Positions 15,557 through 23,652 of a DNA stretch of 35,113 nt are shown here, piece after piece (positions within the stretch are counted from its first letter, which is position 1; each line of letters opens with the position of its first letter). Below the pieces are notes generated by a model. The model had not been told where the DNA came from and did no database searches. It saw nothing but the letters and a program-made list of their open reading frames with translations. The DNA comes from an uncultured Clostridia bacterium (lineage in GTDB: Bacteria; Bacillota; Clostridia; Christensenellales; Aristaeellaceae), in assembly GCA_934670175.1 (NCBI GenBank), contig CAKUOX010000023.1, forward strand, positions 1-35,113. Direction: 5' to 3'. The translations under genes were made by a program, and so were the position numbers.

Positions 15557-15838
15557 ACGCTGTCTGTCGAAGAATCCAGGAGAGTTCGAGCGAGTCTCGG
15601 CCATCTCCAGCTTCCAATCGTGCCCAGCGGCGTGTACGGTGGGCACGGGGCGATTTTTGCGGCAGAAAATCCTATTTTCCAGAGCAAAAATCGTTTCCCT
15701 GCAGTTTTTGCGCCCGGAAATCCGAAGGATTTTAGCAAAAACTGGTGAGGGTGGCAGTGGCGGGGGAGCGTGCTTCCCCGTCCACCGGCTTGTCAAAACT
15801 TTTTTTGACAAGCTGAGTTCAAGCAAAAGGCTTGAACG
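15537..15838. repeat. 23-bp direct repeat flanking a 256-bp hairpin-rich insert
   Basis: The sequence around GTTCAAGCAAAAGGCTT is present at 15537-15559 (end of the zinc-ribbon gene) and again at 15816-15838, with one difference in 23 positions. The second copy would still read FKQKA-stop. The 256 bp between them are packed with hairpins. This looks like an inserted element with a long target duplication, or a tandem duplication that later diverged. Confidence 0.6.
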
Positions 15839-15903
15839 TTATACAGATAACAGGAGTCGATCCCAACGGCCGTAAAACGGCAGGGATCGACTCCTGCTTT
15901 TTT
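15560..15903 (+). other. Chain of seven consecutive hairpins, candidate structured RNA or MITE-like element
   Basis: This gene-free region (gap 15557-15971) folds nearly end to end. Perfect stems are CGTGCCC/GGGCACG (15619-15647); CGATTTTTGC/GCAAAAATCG (15651-15693) with inner GAAAAT/ATTTTC; and CAGTTTTTGC/GCAAAAACTG (15702-15744) with inner AAATCC/GGATTT. Next come GGTGG/CCACC with inner GGGGGA/TTCCCC (15750-15786), GCTTGTCAAAA/TTTTGACAAGC (15788-15813), GTTCAAGC/GCTTGAAC (15817-15837) and the terminator at 15851-15903. Reading frames across it on both strands show no protein-family features. It is either the 3' end of the dnaK-group transcript, an independent RNA, or a mobile repeat. I found no promoter at its start. 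The last 68 bp of the gap (15904-15971) hold nothing I recognise. Confidence 0.55.
15851..15903 (+). terminator. Strong intrinsic terminator ending the hairpin-rich region
   Basis: CAGGAGTCGATCCC (15851-15864) pairs perfectly with GGGATCGACTCCTG (15883-15896), and GCCGT/ACGGC (15869-15881) adds an inner stem with an AAA loop. Six T follow at 15898-15903. The T run is on the plus strand only, so it ends plus-strand transcription before the convergent lipid kinase gene. Confidence 0.92.
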
Positions 15904-15971
15904 AAGTGCGGGAATTGGCAATACTTGCGCCTTGCAGGTCGACGGATCCCTATGGAACACGTCGATGGTTC

Positions 15972-16850
15972 TTATTCTTCCGGCACGCGGACGCACAATC
16001 CGCCGGGAATGAGCTCAAATTCGGCGGTGTCAGTGTTCCTCAGCTCACCGTCCATGTTCACCGTCATGCCGCTGCAGCGTATTCGGAGCCTTTTGCAGCG
16101 CATAGCCCTGCCGAGGCCGAAGCGCACATGCTGGCCGCCCACGAAGAAGGCGATCAGCGGCAGTATTGTGCACCGCCTGACCGGCTTTACGATCACGACG
16201 TCGAACAGACCGTCATCCACCAGCGCGTCCGGCACGGCCTTCATACCGCCGCCGATGTAGCGGCCGTTTCCGATGGAAAGTATGGCAAACGACATTTCCT
16301 GCTCGGGGCCATCATCGATGGAGACCTGCGCTACGGTGGGCCGGTAGTGCTTTACAGCGTCGACCAGCGCCCGCATATAGGCGCGCAGTCCCGTGTATTT
16401 GCTCTTGTATTTATCAAGGCAATTCAGCACGTCCACATCAAAGCCGGTGCCTGCCACGTTCAAAAAGCGCATATCGTTCATACGGCACAGGTCGATGCGT
16501 TTGACGGGGGCGTCCAGCTGGAGCTCAAGCGCCGCGATCGGATCGCGCGGCAGCTTCAGACTTTTGATAAAATCATTGCCCGTACCGCAGGAAACGAACA
16601 GCAGCGGCACATCGCAGCGCGGCGGCAGGCCGTTGACGATCTCAAACAGCGTGCCATCTCCGCCAATGGCGATAATGCCCTCGGGCTTTTCCGCGGCAGC
16701 GCGCGCGGCTATGGCCGTAATGCCTTCACTTTGCGAAGAGCGCTTCACGCAGTACGCGAGAGCGCGTCGCTGCAAAAGCGCTTCCACAGCTGGAAGCACC
16801 TTGAGCGCATGCTCGTGGCCGGAGATCGGGTTTAAAATCAATGTGTACAT
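15972..16850 (-). CDS. Diacylglycerol/lipid kinase family protein (YegS/BmrU-like)
   Basis: This 292-residue protein has the DAGK catalytic fold. The nucleotide loop IGGDGT is at 62-67, SCGTGNDF at 87-94, and GTGFDVDV follows in the second lobe. Family members phosphorylate diacylglycerol or related lipids with ATP; in Gram-positives DgkB recycles diacylglycerol from lipoteichoic acid synthesis. Length matches the family. Start ATG 16850 follows AAGGA. A consensus promoter overlaps the end of gerC, so it has its own transcript although it follows the ger genes on the same strand. The exact lipid substrate cannot be read from sequence. Confidence 0.9.
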   Translation of the reverse strand: MYTLILNPISGHEHALKVLPAVEALLQRRALAYCVKRSSQSEGITAIAARAAAEKPEGIIAIGGDGTLFEIVNGLPPRCDVPLLFVSCGTGNDFIKSLKLPRDPIAALELQLDAPVKRIDLCRMNDMRFLNVAGTGFDVDVLNCLDKYKSKYTGLRAYMRALVDAVKHYRPTVAQVSIDDGPEQEMSFAILSIGNGRYIGGGMKAVPDALVDDGLFDVVIVKPVRRCTILPLIAFFVGGQHVRFGLGRAMRCKRLRIRCSGMTVNMDGELRNTDTAEFELIPGGLCVRVPEE

Positions 16851-16890
16851 CGCTGAAATGTCCTTTGTATTTCATATATTCCTACATACT

Positions 16891-16919
16891 ATTTTAAGAA
16901 GCTGCTCTGCATTTGTCAA
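16891..16919 (-). promoter_or_regulatory. Consensus promoter of the lipid kinase gene
   Basis: On the minus strand TTGACA (plus 16914-16919) and TAAAAT (plus 16891-16896) are exactly 17 bp apart. The -35 overlaps the gerC stop codon. Confidence 0.75.
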
Positions 16920-18052
16920 GCGTTGCTTGTACTGAGATCCACGCGAATATTCAGCCGTGCCTGGCTGAAGTGGGTATGCCAGTCGTATGCCATCCAGCTT
17001 TGCAGCGTCGGGAAGTGGGCGGCGGCGTATTCGGCAAAGCCAAACGGCTCGACACCCAGCTGCTGTGCTCGCGCGATCAGCTTCTCAATATCCGCTGTAA
17101 GCTGTGCCTCCAGTTGCGCCTTGTCCGGTATGCGCTCGGTCACGGCGGTTTCGAGCTGCACATGGACGTCGATCTCCGTAATCTCCGGACCGCAGTGAAC
17201 GTGGATTTGCACCGGTACAGAGGGCGTGAGCCGAATGATCTGATGCTGGCTCAGGTATTCAAAGTACTTCGTATCATTTCTCAGCAGCGCTGTGAGCGTC
17301 ATTTCCTCGGCGTCCAGCGATCCGACTACGCGCCCGTCGCGCAGGAGCACCGCGCCCAGATACCGCGTTTGAATATTCGATTCCACAGCGTTGACGGTTT
17401 GTGCGGGTGGGTCGATGCGCGTTCCATCCTCCGTTTTTTGCGCAAGCCGCGCATATACGGCCATGGGGTCGGAGTAGACGGAGATCGTCTGATAGTAGAT
17501 GTCCGCCAGCTTTTCATTTGGAACATAGCCCCGCCGCGTGTACATTTCAAACATGGCGTTCAGCTCCATGGAGAGCCGGCTGCCGATGTTCTGTTCGATG
17601 GCGTTCACAAAATCCGCAGCGCTGCTGTCGCATATGGCGACATAGGCGGCGTTGAACAGGCGCTCGGTCTGCGCAATATCGCACAGCAGCTGTCGGGCTT
17701 CGTCGCTGCGCGCCATATCCTCTGAAATTACGACCAGCTTCAGCTGGGAAAGGTTCAGGCTGCGCCCGACTGCCCAATCGAGTTTTTCAAGCGCCGCCTC
17801 ATAGCTGTCTGCGGAGATGGAGAGCGCGCCGTAATCGCCGCCTGCGCTTCCGGCTTCGCTGTCTGAACCTCCGCCGGAAATGCGAGGGTAGCGAATGGTT
17901 AACTGGATACCGTCGTTTGCGGCCTCGTCCACACCCATCACCAGCACATATGCCTGATTTTCAACGTCCAGCGATTGCGTGCAGCCGCTCAACAGCGCGC
18001 ATGAGGCCAGCGCCAGCAGTGCTATGGTTTTTTTGAATTGGATACGCTTCAT
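16916..18052 (-). CDS. gerC: Spore germination receptor lipoprotein, Ger(x)C family
   Basis: This 378-residue lipoprotein has the signal peptide and lipobox LLSGC at its N-terminus, then the Ger(x)C pattern (QAYVLVMGVDEA, ISADSYEAALEKLD, QLKLVVISEDMA). In spores, C subunits sit on the outer face of the inner membrane and are needed for the receptor to respond to germinants. Start ATG 18052 follows AGGAGG and overlaps the end of gerB by four bases (ATGA). It is the last gene of the gerA-gerB-gerC operon. The germinant cannot be predicted. Confidence 0.92.
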   Translation of the reverse strand: MKRIQFKKTIALLALASCALLSGCTQSLDVENQAYVLVMGVDEAANDGIQLTIRYPRISGGGSDSEAGSAGGDYGALSISADSYEAALEKLDWAVGRSLNLSQLKLVVISEDMARSDEARQLLCDIAQTERLFNAAYVAICDSSAADFVNAIEQNIGSRLSMELNAMFEMYTRRGYVPNEKLADIYYQTISVYSDPMAVYARLAQKTEDGTRIDPPAQTVNAVESNIQTRYLGAVLLRDGRVVGSLDAEEMTLTALLRNDTKYFEYLSQHQIIRLTPSVPVQIHVHCGPEITEIDVHVQLETAVTERIPDKAQLEAQLTADIEKLIARAQQLGVEPFGFAEYAAAHFPTLQSWMAYDWHTHFSQARLNIRVDLSTSNA

Positions 18053-19095
18053 GCGCTTCGCCTCCTGAACGCGGCGATAATCATCATGACAGCCATGGGT
18101 ACGGTCACGAGCAGATACAGATAGCGCGTGATCAGGCCGGTGGTTCCGATATAGGAGATGCGTGAAAGCGCCAGCACGGTAATTGCAGTCACCGTAAACG
18201 CGCAGATATAGCTGCGCTTTAGTTTTGGAAAAGCGAGATGCCAATAACAGCAGGCCGCGGTGATCTCGGCGGTGTAGAGCTGCAGCAGCGCGCCATACCA
18301 AATGAGCGCCAGCAGCAGCTGGAGCGACAGCGCCACGCGGCCGTTGCTCAGAAGCAGGTCGATGCGCGCGGCATGCGTGGGTGGATTAACGACGTCGGCC
18401 GGCGAGAGCATCTGCACCAATACCAGCAGTCCTGTCGAAAGCAGTGTGCCCAAAAGCAGCGCCTTAAAGGCGCCGCCGCGCTTGCGATCCGGCACTGCCA
18501 CCGCCCACATCATCAGCAGCATAGCGCTGCAGCCGCCGCAGTATGCCGTGCCGTCGGCTATTCTGGCCGTACCCGTACCCAGCAGCGGCGTGAGCCAACG
18601 CCAGTTGAAGCGCTTGAACTGCACCGCAATGACCGTACCGAGCAGCAGCGGCATGATAAGCAGCCACAGCCGCGAGATGCGTGCAGCTGCGTCCGCGCCC
18701 TGCGCGGCTGCAAAGACGCCCAGCAGCGCCATGGGGATCATCAGCTGATAAATGGACTTGCCGTTTTGGGACATGGCGTTGGCTGTATTGGCCATCATGC
18801 GCGCGTTTGAGGCGGCGTCCAGCACCAGCAGCGCTGCGAACAGGCATTCGAAAGCCAAACTCAGCGCGCGCGGGGCGCGCGACGCCAGATTTTGCCAGGC
18901 GCCGTCGTTGCCAAGCCGCGCTGCACGGCTCAGCGCGAACGTCGCCGGCAGCGCGAGCAGCAGACTTGCGGCGGCGCAGAGCCACCCCGCGTTCAGCGCG
19001 CCGGTCTGGTCGATGCCGACGCCCCAGAACAGGCGCGCCGCCAGCGCCGCAAAGACCATGGCGATGACCGTGCTCCGGCCGGGCATTTCGTTCAT
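18049..19095 (-). CDS. gerB: Spore germination receptor membrane subunit GerB (GerAB/APC family)
   Basis: This 348-residue polytopic protein has about ten hydrophobic segments. It resembles GerAB-type subunits of the amino acid/polyamine transporter superfamily, which bind the germinant within the spore inner membrane. Features are an early AALAARLFWGVG helix, the SIYQLMIPMALLGVFAA segment and a C-terminal pair of helices ending in basic residues. It overlaps gerA upstream and gerC downstream by four bases each, so the three proteins are translationally coupled. Similarity of the fold to transporters leaves that alternative, but the flanking gerA and gerC decide it. Confidence 0.9.
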   Translation of the reverse strand: MNEMPGRSTVIAMVFAALAARLFWGVGIDQTGALNAGWLCAAASLLLALPATFALSRAARLGNDGAWQNLASRAPRALSLAFECLFAALLVLDAASNARMMANTANAMSQNGKSIYQLMIPMALLGVFAAAQGADAAARISRLWLLIMPLLLGTVIAVQFKRFNWRWLTPLLGTGTARIADGTAYCGGCSAMLLMMWAVAVPDRKRGGAFKALLLGTLLSTGLLVLVQMLSPADVVNPPTHAARIDLLLSNGRVALSLQLLLALIWYGALLQLYTAEITAACCYWHLAFPKLKRSYICAFTVTAITVLALSRISYIGTTGLITRYLYLLVTVPMAVMMIIAAFRRRSA

Positions 19096-20585
19096 GTGTC
19101 ATGCTCCTTTCTGCGAACCCAGTTGTGCGGACTGGAGAAGAACAACGCCATTTTCTGAAAGCGAAGCGGCAGCCGCAGCAGAATATCCGGATTGTGCCGC
19201 CGCCACGGTGCGACGGGCGCCATGAAATCCACGCCAAAGGATTTCAGCGCGCACAGATGCAGTACGATGGCGAACAGACCGATGGTCAGGCCGTATACGC
19301 CCATAAGCGCGCTCAGGACGATCAGCAGCAGGCGGTAGATAATCAGCCCGACGCCGAAGCCATAATTTGGAATAACGTAATTGCCAAGTCCCGTCAGCGC
19401 GATGATGATAATCAGGATCGGGCTGATGATCGAGGCCGAAACTGCGGCCTGCCCCAGAACCAGCGCGCCGACGATGCCGAATGCGGAGCCGATCTGTGCG
19501 GGCGTGCGCAATCCGGCCTCGTTGAGCAGATAAAACGAGAATTCCATAAACAGCACCTCGACCACGACTGGAAAGGGTACGTTCGCGCGCGATTCGGCGA
19601 TGGACGTCAGCAGCGCCATGGGGATCAGATGCGTGTGGTAGAGCGTCAGCGCCACATAGACGGCCGGAAGCAGCAGCGAGACCAGCACGCCCAGCATGCG
19701 CACCAGGCGGATGGCCGAGCCGTACTGCCAGCGCAGGAACGAATCGTCCGATGCGTGCACCAGATGAAAGAGTGTGACCGGCGCGATCAGCGCGTAAGGG
19801 GAATTCTCCACGATGATGGCAATCTGTCCATCCGTAATGCAGGCTGCGGCGCGATCGGGGCGTTCGGTTTGGAGCATCTGCGGCAGCAGCGAATAGGGAT
19901 GATCCTCTATCAGCTGTTCGAGCGCGCCGCTGCCGTTTACCACGGGCGCATTGACCAGCCGCAGCCTGCGCCGTACCTCCTGCACGCACGCATCGCTGGC
20001 CGTACCAGTCAGATAGAGAATGGCCGCCTGCGTGGGAATGCTCGTGCCGAGCTTTATTTTTTCCGTGATCAGATCCGGCGATTGGACGTATCTGCGAACC
20101 AGGGAGATGTTGGTTCTGAAATGCTCGTTGAAGGCTTCGTGCGGGCCGATGACCACATCCTCGTTGGTGGGCTGTTCCACGCCGCGGTGCGGGTATGCGC
20201 GCGTTTCAAGCAGCAGCGCTTCGGCTGAGCCGTCGATCAACAGACAGGTCATGCCGGAAACGACGCTTTCGACGGCCTGCGCCACGGTGGCGGCATGGCT
20301 TACCTGCGCGATCTCCAGCAGCCGGTTTTCCAGAGCGGAAATGTCCTCGGACTGCGAATCATCCAGGCCGCTCACCGCGCGCAGTACAAATTCGCCGATC
20401 AGTTTTTCATCGGCCATGCCCTCAATGTAAACGGCGCAAATGCCGGTGCCGCCTGCCATGTATGCCCGGAAGATCGCATCCTCGTTGAGCGGCGCGTTCA
20501 GCACTTCCTTAAACAGCGCAGTGCTTTCGCTGAGCCGCCGTGGAACGGCCTGCCGCATTTTCTGCTGACGATCCGCGTGCGTCAT
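19092..20585 (-). CDS. gerA: Spore germination receptor subunit GerA
   Basis: This 497-residue protein has the GerAA/SpoVAF layout: a soluble N-terminal region (about 1-290) and a membrane domain of several helices in the second half (VLFMEFSFYLLNEAGLRTP is a family hallmark). A subunits form the oligomeric channel-like core of nutrient receptors. Start is uncertain. ATG 20585 directly abuts the U run of a terminator, with its only ribosome-site candidate (GGGGG) inside the terminator stem. ATG 20558 (M10) has a weak site. No obvious sigma-G promoter was found in the 76-bp gap after the phosphoesterase-like gene. Confidence 0.93.
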   Translation of the reverse strand: MTHADRQQKMRQAVPRRLSESTALFKEVLNAPLNEDAIFRAYMAGGTGICAVYIEGMADEKLIGEFVLRAVSGLDDSQSEDISALENRLLEIAQVSHAATVAQAVESVVSGMTCLLIDGSAEALLLETRAYPHRGVEQPTNEDVVIGPHEAFNEHFRTNISLVRRYVQSPDLITEKIKLGTSIPTQAAILYLTGTASDACVQEVRRRLRLVNAPVVNGSGALEQLIEDHPYSLLPQMLQTERPDRAAACITDGQIAIIVENSPYALIAPVTLFHLVHASDDSFLRWQYGSAIRLVRMLGVLVSLLLPAVYVALTLYHTHLIPMALLTSIAESRANVPFPVVVEVLFMEFSFYLLNEAGLRTPAQIGSAFGIVGALVLGQAAVSASIISPILIIIIALTGLGNYVIPNYGFGVGLIIYRLLLIVLSALMGVYGLTIGLFAIVLHLCALKSFGVDFMAPVAPWRRHNPDILLRLPLRFQKMALFFSSPHNWVRRKEHDT

Positions 20586-20635
20586 AAAAAAACACCCCCA
20601 TACAAAGCCATAAAGCTATTATGGCTTCGCGGGGG
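20586..20635 (-). terminator. Intrinsic terminator abutting the gerA start codon
   Basis: In the minus-strand RNA the arm at plus 20619-20627 pairs with that at 20605-20613 (AAGCCATAA/TTATGGCTT, 9 bp, perfect). CCCCC/GGGGG (20631-20635 and 20595-20599) forms an outer stem. Seven U (plus 20592 to 20586) come right before ATG 20585. It ends the phosphoesterase-like transcript and may attenuate gerA. Confidence 0.85.
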
Positions 20636-20661
20636 CGGTTCTTATACAGTTATAAAATGCG

Positions 20662-22059
20662 TCAGCCCATATCCAGCATACTGCCGGGCAGCTTTGCCGT
20701 CAGCTTCAGCGCGGTGATCTCCGGATCGTTGAACAGCCTGAACGGCAGCAGCGGCACGGAAGCGGTCGTAGAGAGCCCACCGCTGATGTAGACCTGCGTT
20801 TCACCGATCTGCGAAAGTCCGCTCACGTCTTCTTTCGCGGGGAACCAGCCGTAGCGCGGCAGCATGCGGTTGGGCACATAGAACGCGCCGACAAACGGAA
20901 TCTTCCATACGCCGCCGCAATAGTGGCCTGAAACGATCAGCTCCGGCTCAAACAGGTACTTGCCCTCGTCATTGTCGTGCAGCGCGGCGGATCGGATAAA
21001 CGCATCGTCGGGTACGACGTGCGAAAGCCCGATCAGCAGATCCGTCGAGGTGATGCTGCCGACGGCGCTGTAAAACTTTTCTGCCTGCTGTGCGCGATAG
21101 CTGGTGAAGGGCAGGGAATTGTAATCCGACGCCAGACCAGACACGACGCCGTCTTCTTCCTGCTTCATCTGGTCGCGCCAGGTATCGCGGTAGGCAGTCG
21201 CTTCCAGATTCAGATAAGCGGTGGGCGTAAGCCAGAAGCGGCTCTCGCCAACCTCGACCAGTGTCGGCACGTCTACATAGTGCGCGCCGCGCTCGATCGC
21301 CCCGAGTATCCAGTCCTCCAGTACGATCTGCGAAAGCGTACCCTCGATCTCGCGCGGGGTCTCCACAAAGGGGCCGGGATCGCTGTCACCGCAGATAAAG
21401 TATACCCGCTCGGGCTTGGAAATGCCCTCGAGGAATTCATAAAATGGCTGCGCGTCGCCAGATTTGCCCACCATATCGCCTACGCAGAGGATCATATCGT
21501 ACTTCTGGCTTTCTACCTCACGGATCAGCGAGGTCTGCTGGTCGCCAAAGCGCTTGGCGTTGAGGTCGGAAAGCACCAGAATGTTGTAGCCTTCCAGATC
21601 GTCCGCCAGGCCGACCACGGTGACCTGCTGATCCTGGAGCGTGATATTGCCATTGCTGATGATCACTGTACCGATCAGCATGACGATCAGTATCAATACG
21701 AACAGCGGCCAGAAGCGAATCTCGTGCCCGAACAGATGCAGCGGCTTGAAGAAGCTATCCTCGCCGCTGGCGCTCATAATATCAAACAGGCTCTTCTTGC
21801 GCCGGAATTTGCGGTCTGAAAACAGCGGCTCGGCGGTCTTCTTTTTAGCCTTGCCCTTTTTGGCGTTCTTTTTCGCGGACGCCTTCTTTTTGCGGCGTAC
21901 TGGAATTTCGCCCTCGTCGAGCATGGCGTCGTATTCGTCCTGCTCGATCTCGGCCTCTGTTTTCGGCGCTTCTTCCTTTGGCGCTTCCTCGGATACGCGC
22001 GCGGCGTGGCGGCCGATCTTCTGTTCGCCGTTTACGGCGGAATGCTCTTTATTCTGCAT
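20662..22059 (-). CDS. Membrane-anchored metallophosphoesterase-like protein with altered metal ligands
   Basis: This 465-residue protein has a charged N-terminal cytoplasmic region with a Lys/Ala-rich stretch (about 55-74), one membrane helix (116-136) and an extracytoplasmic calcineurin-like phosphoesterase fold. The motif order is right but key residues differ: DxH is DLN (165-167), GDMV (194-197) is kept, GNHD is GDSD (224-227), and GHTHGG is GHYCGG (378-383). A downstream LSHVVPD histidine remains. It may bind another metal set, have changed activity, or be inactive. I chose ATG 22059, behind GGGGAG, because the promoter predicts a transcript start near 22088, leaving ATG 22080 almost leaderless. 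It precedes gerA, separated by a terminator. Confidence 0.8.
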   Translation of the reverse strand: MQNKEHSAVNGEQKIGRHAARVSEEAPKEEAPKTEAEIEQDEYDAMLDEGEIPVRRKKKASAKKNAKKGKAKKKTAEPLFSDRKFRRKKSLFDIMSASGEDSFFKPLHLFGHEIRFWPLFVLILIVMLIGTVIISNGNITLQDQQVTVVGLADDLEGYNILVLSDLNAKRFGDQQTSLIREVESQKYDMILCVGDMVGKSGDAQPFYEFLEGISKPERVYFICGDSDPGPFVETPREIEGTLSQIVLEDWILGAIERGAHYVDVPTLVEVGESRFWLTPTAYLNLEATAYRDTWRDQMKQEEDGVVSGLASDYNSLPFTSYRAQQAEKFYSAVGSITSTDLLIGLSHVVPDDAFIRSAALHDNDEGKYLFEPELIVSGHYCGGVWKIPFVGAFYVPNRMLPRYGWFPAKEDVSGLSQIGETQVYISGGLSTTASVPLLPFRLFNDPEITALKLTAKLPGSMLDMG

Positions 22060-22094
22060 GGGCATCTCCCCGAATCTCATATAAACTCCATTTT

Positions 22095-22123
22095 ATTATA
22101 AAACTATAATTTAAATCTGGCAA
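22095..22123 (-). promoter_or_regulatory. Promoter of the metallophosphoesterase-like gene
   Basis: On the minus strand TTGCCA (plus 22118-22123) and a perfect TATAAT (plus 22095-22100) are 17 bp apart, in the 168-bp divergent gap with radA. Confidence 0.7.
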
Positions 22124-22137
22124 GTTTTCATCGCCTA

Positions 22138-22146
22138 TGTTATAAT
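22138..22146 (+). promoter_or_regulatory. Extended -10 promoter element of radA
   Basis: TGTTATAAT (22138-22146) is a perfect extended -10. No good -35 is present at 16-18 bp, which is common for extended -10 promoters. The leader to the GTG start at 22228 is about 75 nt. Confidence 0.6.
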
Positions 22147-22227
22147 AAAAAATAAGGAAATTGCAAGACTTTTTTCTGCCAAAGCGCGCTTTGGCATGGA
22201 AAGCGAATATTTGGGAGATAAAGAAAA

Positions 22228-23610
22228 GTGGCAAAGGCAAAAACACTGTATGTTTGCAGCGAATGCGGCTATGAGACCGCGCGCTGGCTCGGTCGGTGTC
22301 CGGACTGCGGCAATTGGAACACGCTCACGGAACAGCTGTCCAAGGCCGAGCTTCCGGGAAAAAAACTGAAGCGCGCGCCGGGAAACGATGCGGAGGCGCT
22401 GCGCATCGATCAGATTCCGGACGACGCGCTGCTGCGCGTTTCCAGCGGGATTTCAGAGCTGGACCGCGTGTTGGGCGGCGGCATCGTGGAGGGCTCGTTC
22501 GTGCTGGTCGGCGGAGACCCGGGCATCGGCAAATCCACGCTGCTCACGCAGGTATGCGCGGATTTGTCCAACCGCGGCGTGTGTGTGCTCTACGTTTCCG
22601 GCGAGGAATCTGCGCGGCAGATCAAGATGCGCGCAAACCGGCTCGGCGCCAGCGCTTCGGGCTTCTATGTGCTCTCTGAAAACGATCTGAACACCGTCGA
22701 AAAGCGCATGGAGCAGCTTTCGCCTGCGGTGATGGTGATCGACTCCATTCAGACGATGTATCTTCCAGAAATGGCCTCCGCGCCCGGCAGCGTGTCGCAG
22801 GTGCGAGAGTGCGCCTCGCGGCTGATGCGGCTGGCGAAGTCAGGCAACTGCAGCGTATTTCTGGTGGGACATGTTACCAAGGACGGCGCGATCGCCGGCC
22901 CGCGCATATTGGAGCATATGGTCGATGCGGTGCTCTACTTCGAGGGCGACCGTCAGCATCAGTACCGGCTGCTGCGCGCAGTCAAAAACCGCTTCGGTTC
23001 AGTCAACGAGCTGGGCATGTTCGAAATGAGCAGCGAGGGCATGCGCGAGGTGCTCGGGGCGAGCGAGGCGCTGCTGTCCGAGCGCGCGCACAACGCCAGC
23101 GGCTCGGTCATCATGTGCGCGATCGAGGGCTCGCGCCCGCTGCTTACGGACGTTCAGGCGCTGGTCGCCACCACGGTCTTCGGCAATCCGCGGCGCATGG
23201 CCAGCGGCGTAGATCAGGGACGCCTGGCGCTGCTGCTGGCGGTGCTGGAAAAGCGCGCGGGCTTCAGGCTGTACGATAAGGACGTGTATATCAATATTGC
23301 GGGCGGCCTGTCGCTGACGGAGCCGGCGGCCGACCTTGCGCTCTGCGCGGCGGTTGCCTCGTCGTTCAGAAATCGCCCAACCGACGGCAACTGGGCGGTG
23401 ATGGGAGAGGTAGGGCTCGCGGGCGAGGTGCGTGCCGTGGCGCAGGCCGAGCGGCGCATCGCCGAATGCGCGCGGCTGGGCTTTACGCATATTCTGCTGC
23501 CGAAATCAAACCTGAAAAACCTGCGCATCCCCGAGGGCGTGACCGTCGTGGGCGTGGACACCGTTTCACAGGCCGTGGGCGAGCTGGGATTGTTTGCGAA
23601 TCGGGAATAA
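22228..23610 (+). CDS. radA: DNA repair protein RadA/Sms
   Basis: At 460 residues this has the full length and architecture of RadA: an N-terminal C4 zinc finger (C10, C13, C24, C27), a RecA-like ATPase with Walker A GGDPGIGKST (95-104), the diagnostic KNRFG motif at 253-257, and a C-terminal Lon-protease-like domain. RadA is a DnaB-like helicase that promotes branch migration during recombination and repair. Start is GTG at 22228 (GTG GCA AAG), giving MAKAKTLYVCSECG as in homologues, with GGGAG upstream at a rather long spacing. The SpoIID-type gene follows 42 bp later on the same strand. Confidence 0.97.
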   Translation: MAKAKTLYVCSECGYETARWLGRCPDCGNWNTLTEQLSKAELPGKKLKRAPGNDAEALRIDQIPDDALLRVSSGISELDRVLGGGIVEGSFVLVGGDPGIGKSTLLTQVCADLSNRGVCVLYVSGEESARQIKMRANRLGASASGFYVLSENDLNTVEKRMEQLSPAVMVIDSIQTMYLPEMASAPGSVSQVRECASRLMRLAKSGNCSVFLVGHVTKDGAIAGPRILEHMVDAVLYFEGDRQHQYRLLRAVKNRFGSVNELGMFEMSSEGMREVLGASEALLSERAHNASGSVIMCAIEGSRPLLTDVQALVATTVFGNPRRMASGVDQGRLALLLAVLEKRAGFRLYDKDVYINIAGGLSLTEPAADLALCAAVASSFRNRPTDGNWAVMGEVGLAGEVRAVAQAERRIAECARLGFTHILLPKSNLKNLRIPEGVTVVGVDTVSQAVGELGLFANRE

Positions 23611-23631
23611 ATCTGGAAACCGCGGTTCAAG

Positions 23632-23652
23632 CTATATCGCGAGGTGATATAG
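23632..23652 (+). promoter_or_regulatory. Perfect hairpin displaying the ribosome site of the SpoIID-type gene
   Basis: CTATATC (23632-23638) pairs with GATATAG (23646-23652). The loop GCGAGGT contains the ribosome-binding GAGGT, and the stem ends directly at ATG 23653. The stem is A/T-rich and weak, so it may tune initiation of translation. Confidence 0.45.

Noticed and set aside
15565..15571. Spo0A box TGTCGAA in the hairpin-rich region, and TGTCGAG at 33520-33526
   Set aside because: Seven-base matches are expected by chance in 35 kb, and the first is not placed at a promoter.
15374..15826. A 150-codon minus-strand frame and several short plus-strand frames across the hairpin-rich region
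   Set aside because: They run through inverted repeats, have Pro/Lys/Arg-rich compositions without family features, and lack ribosome sites.
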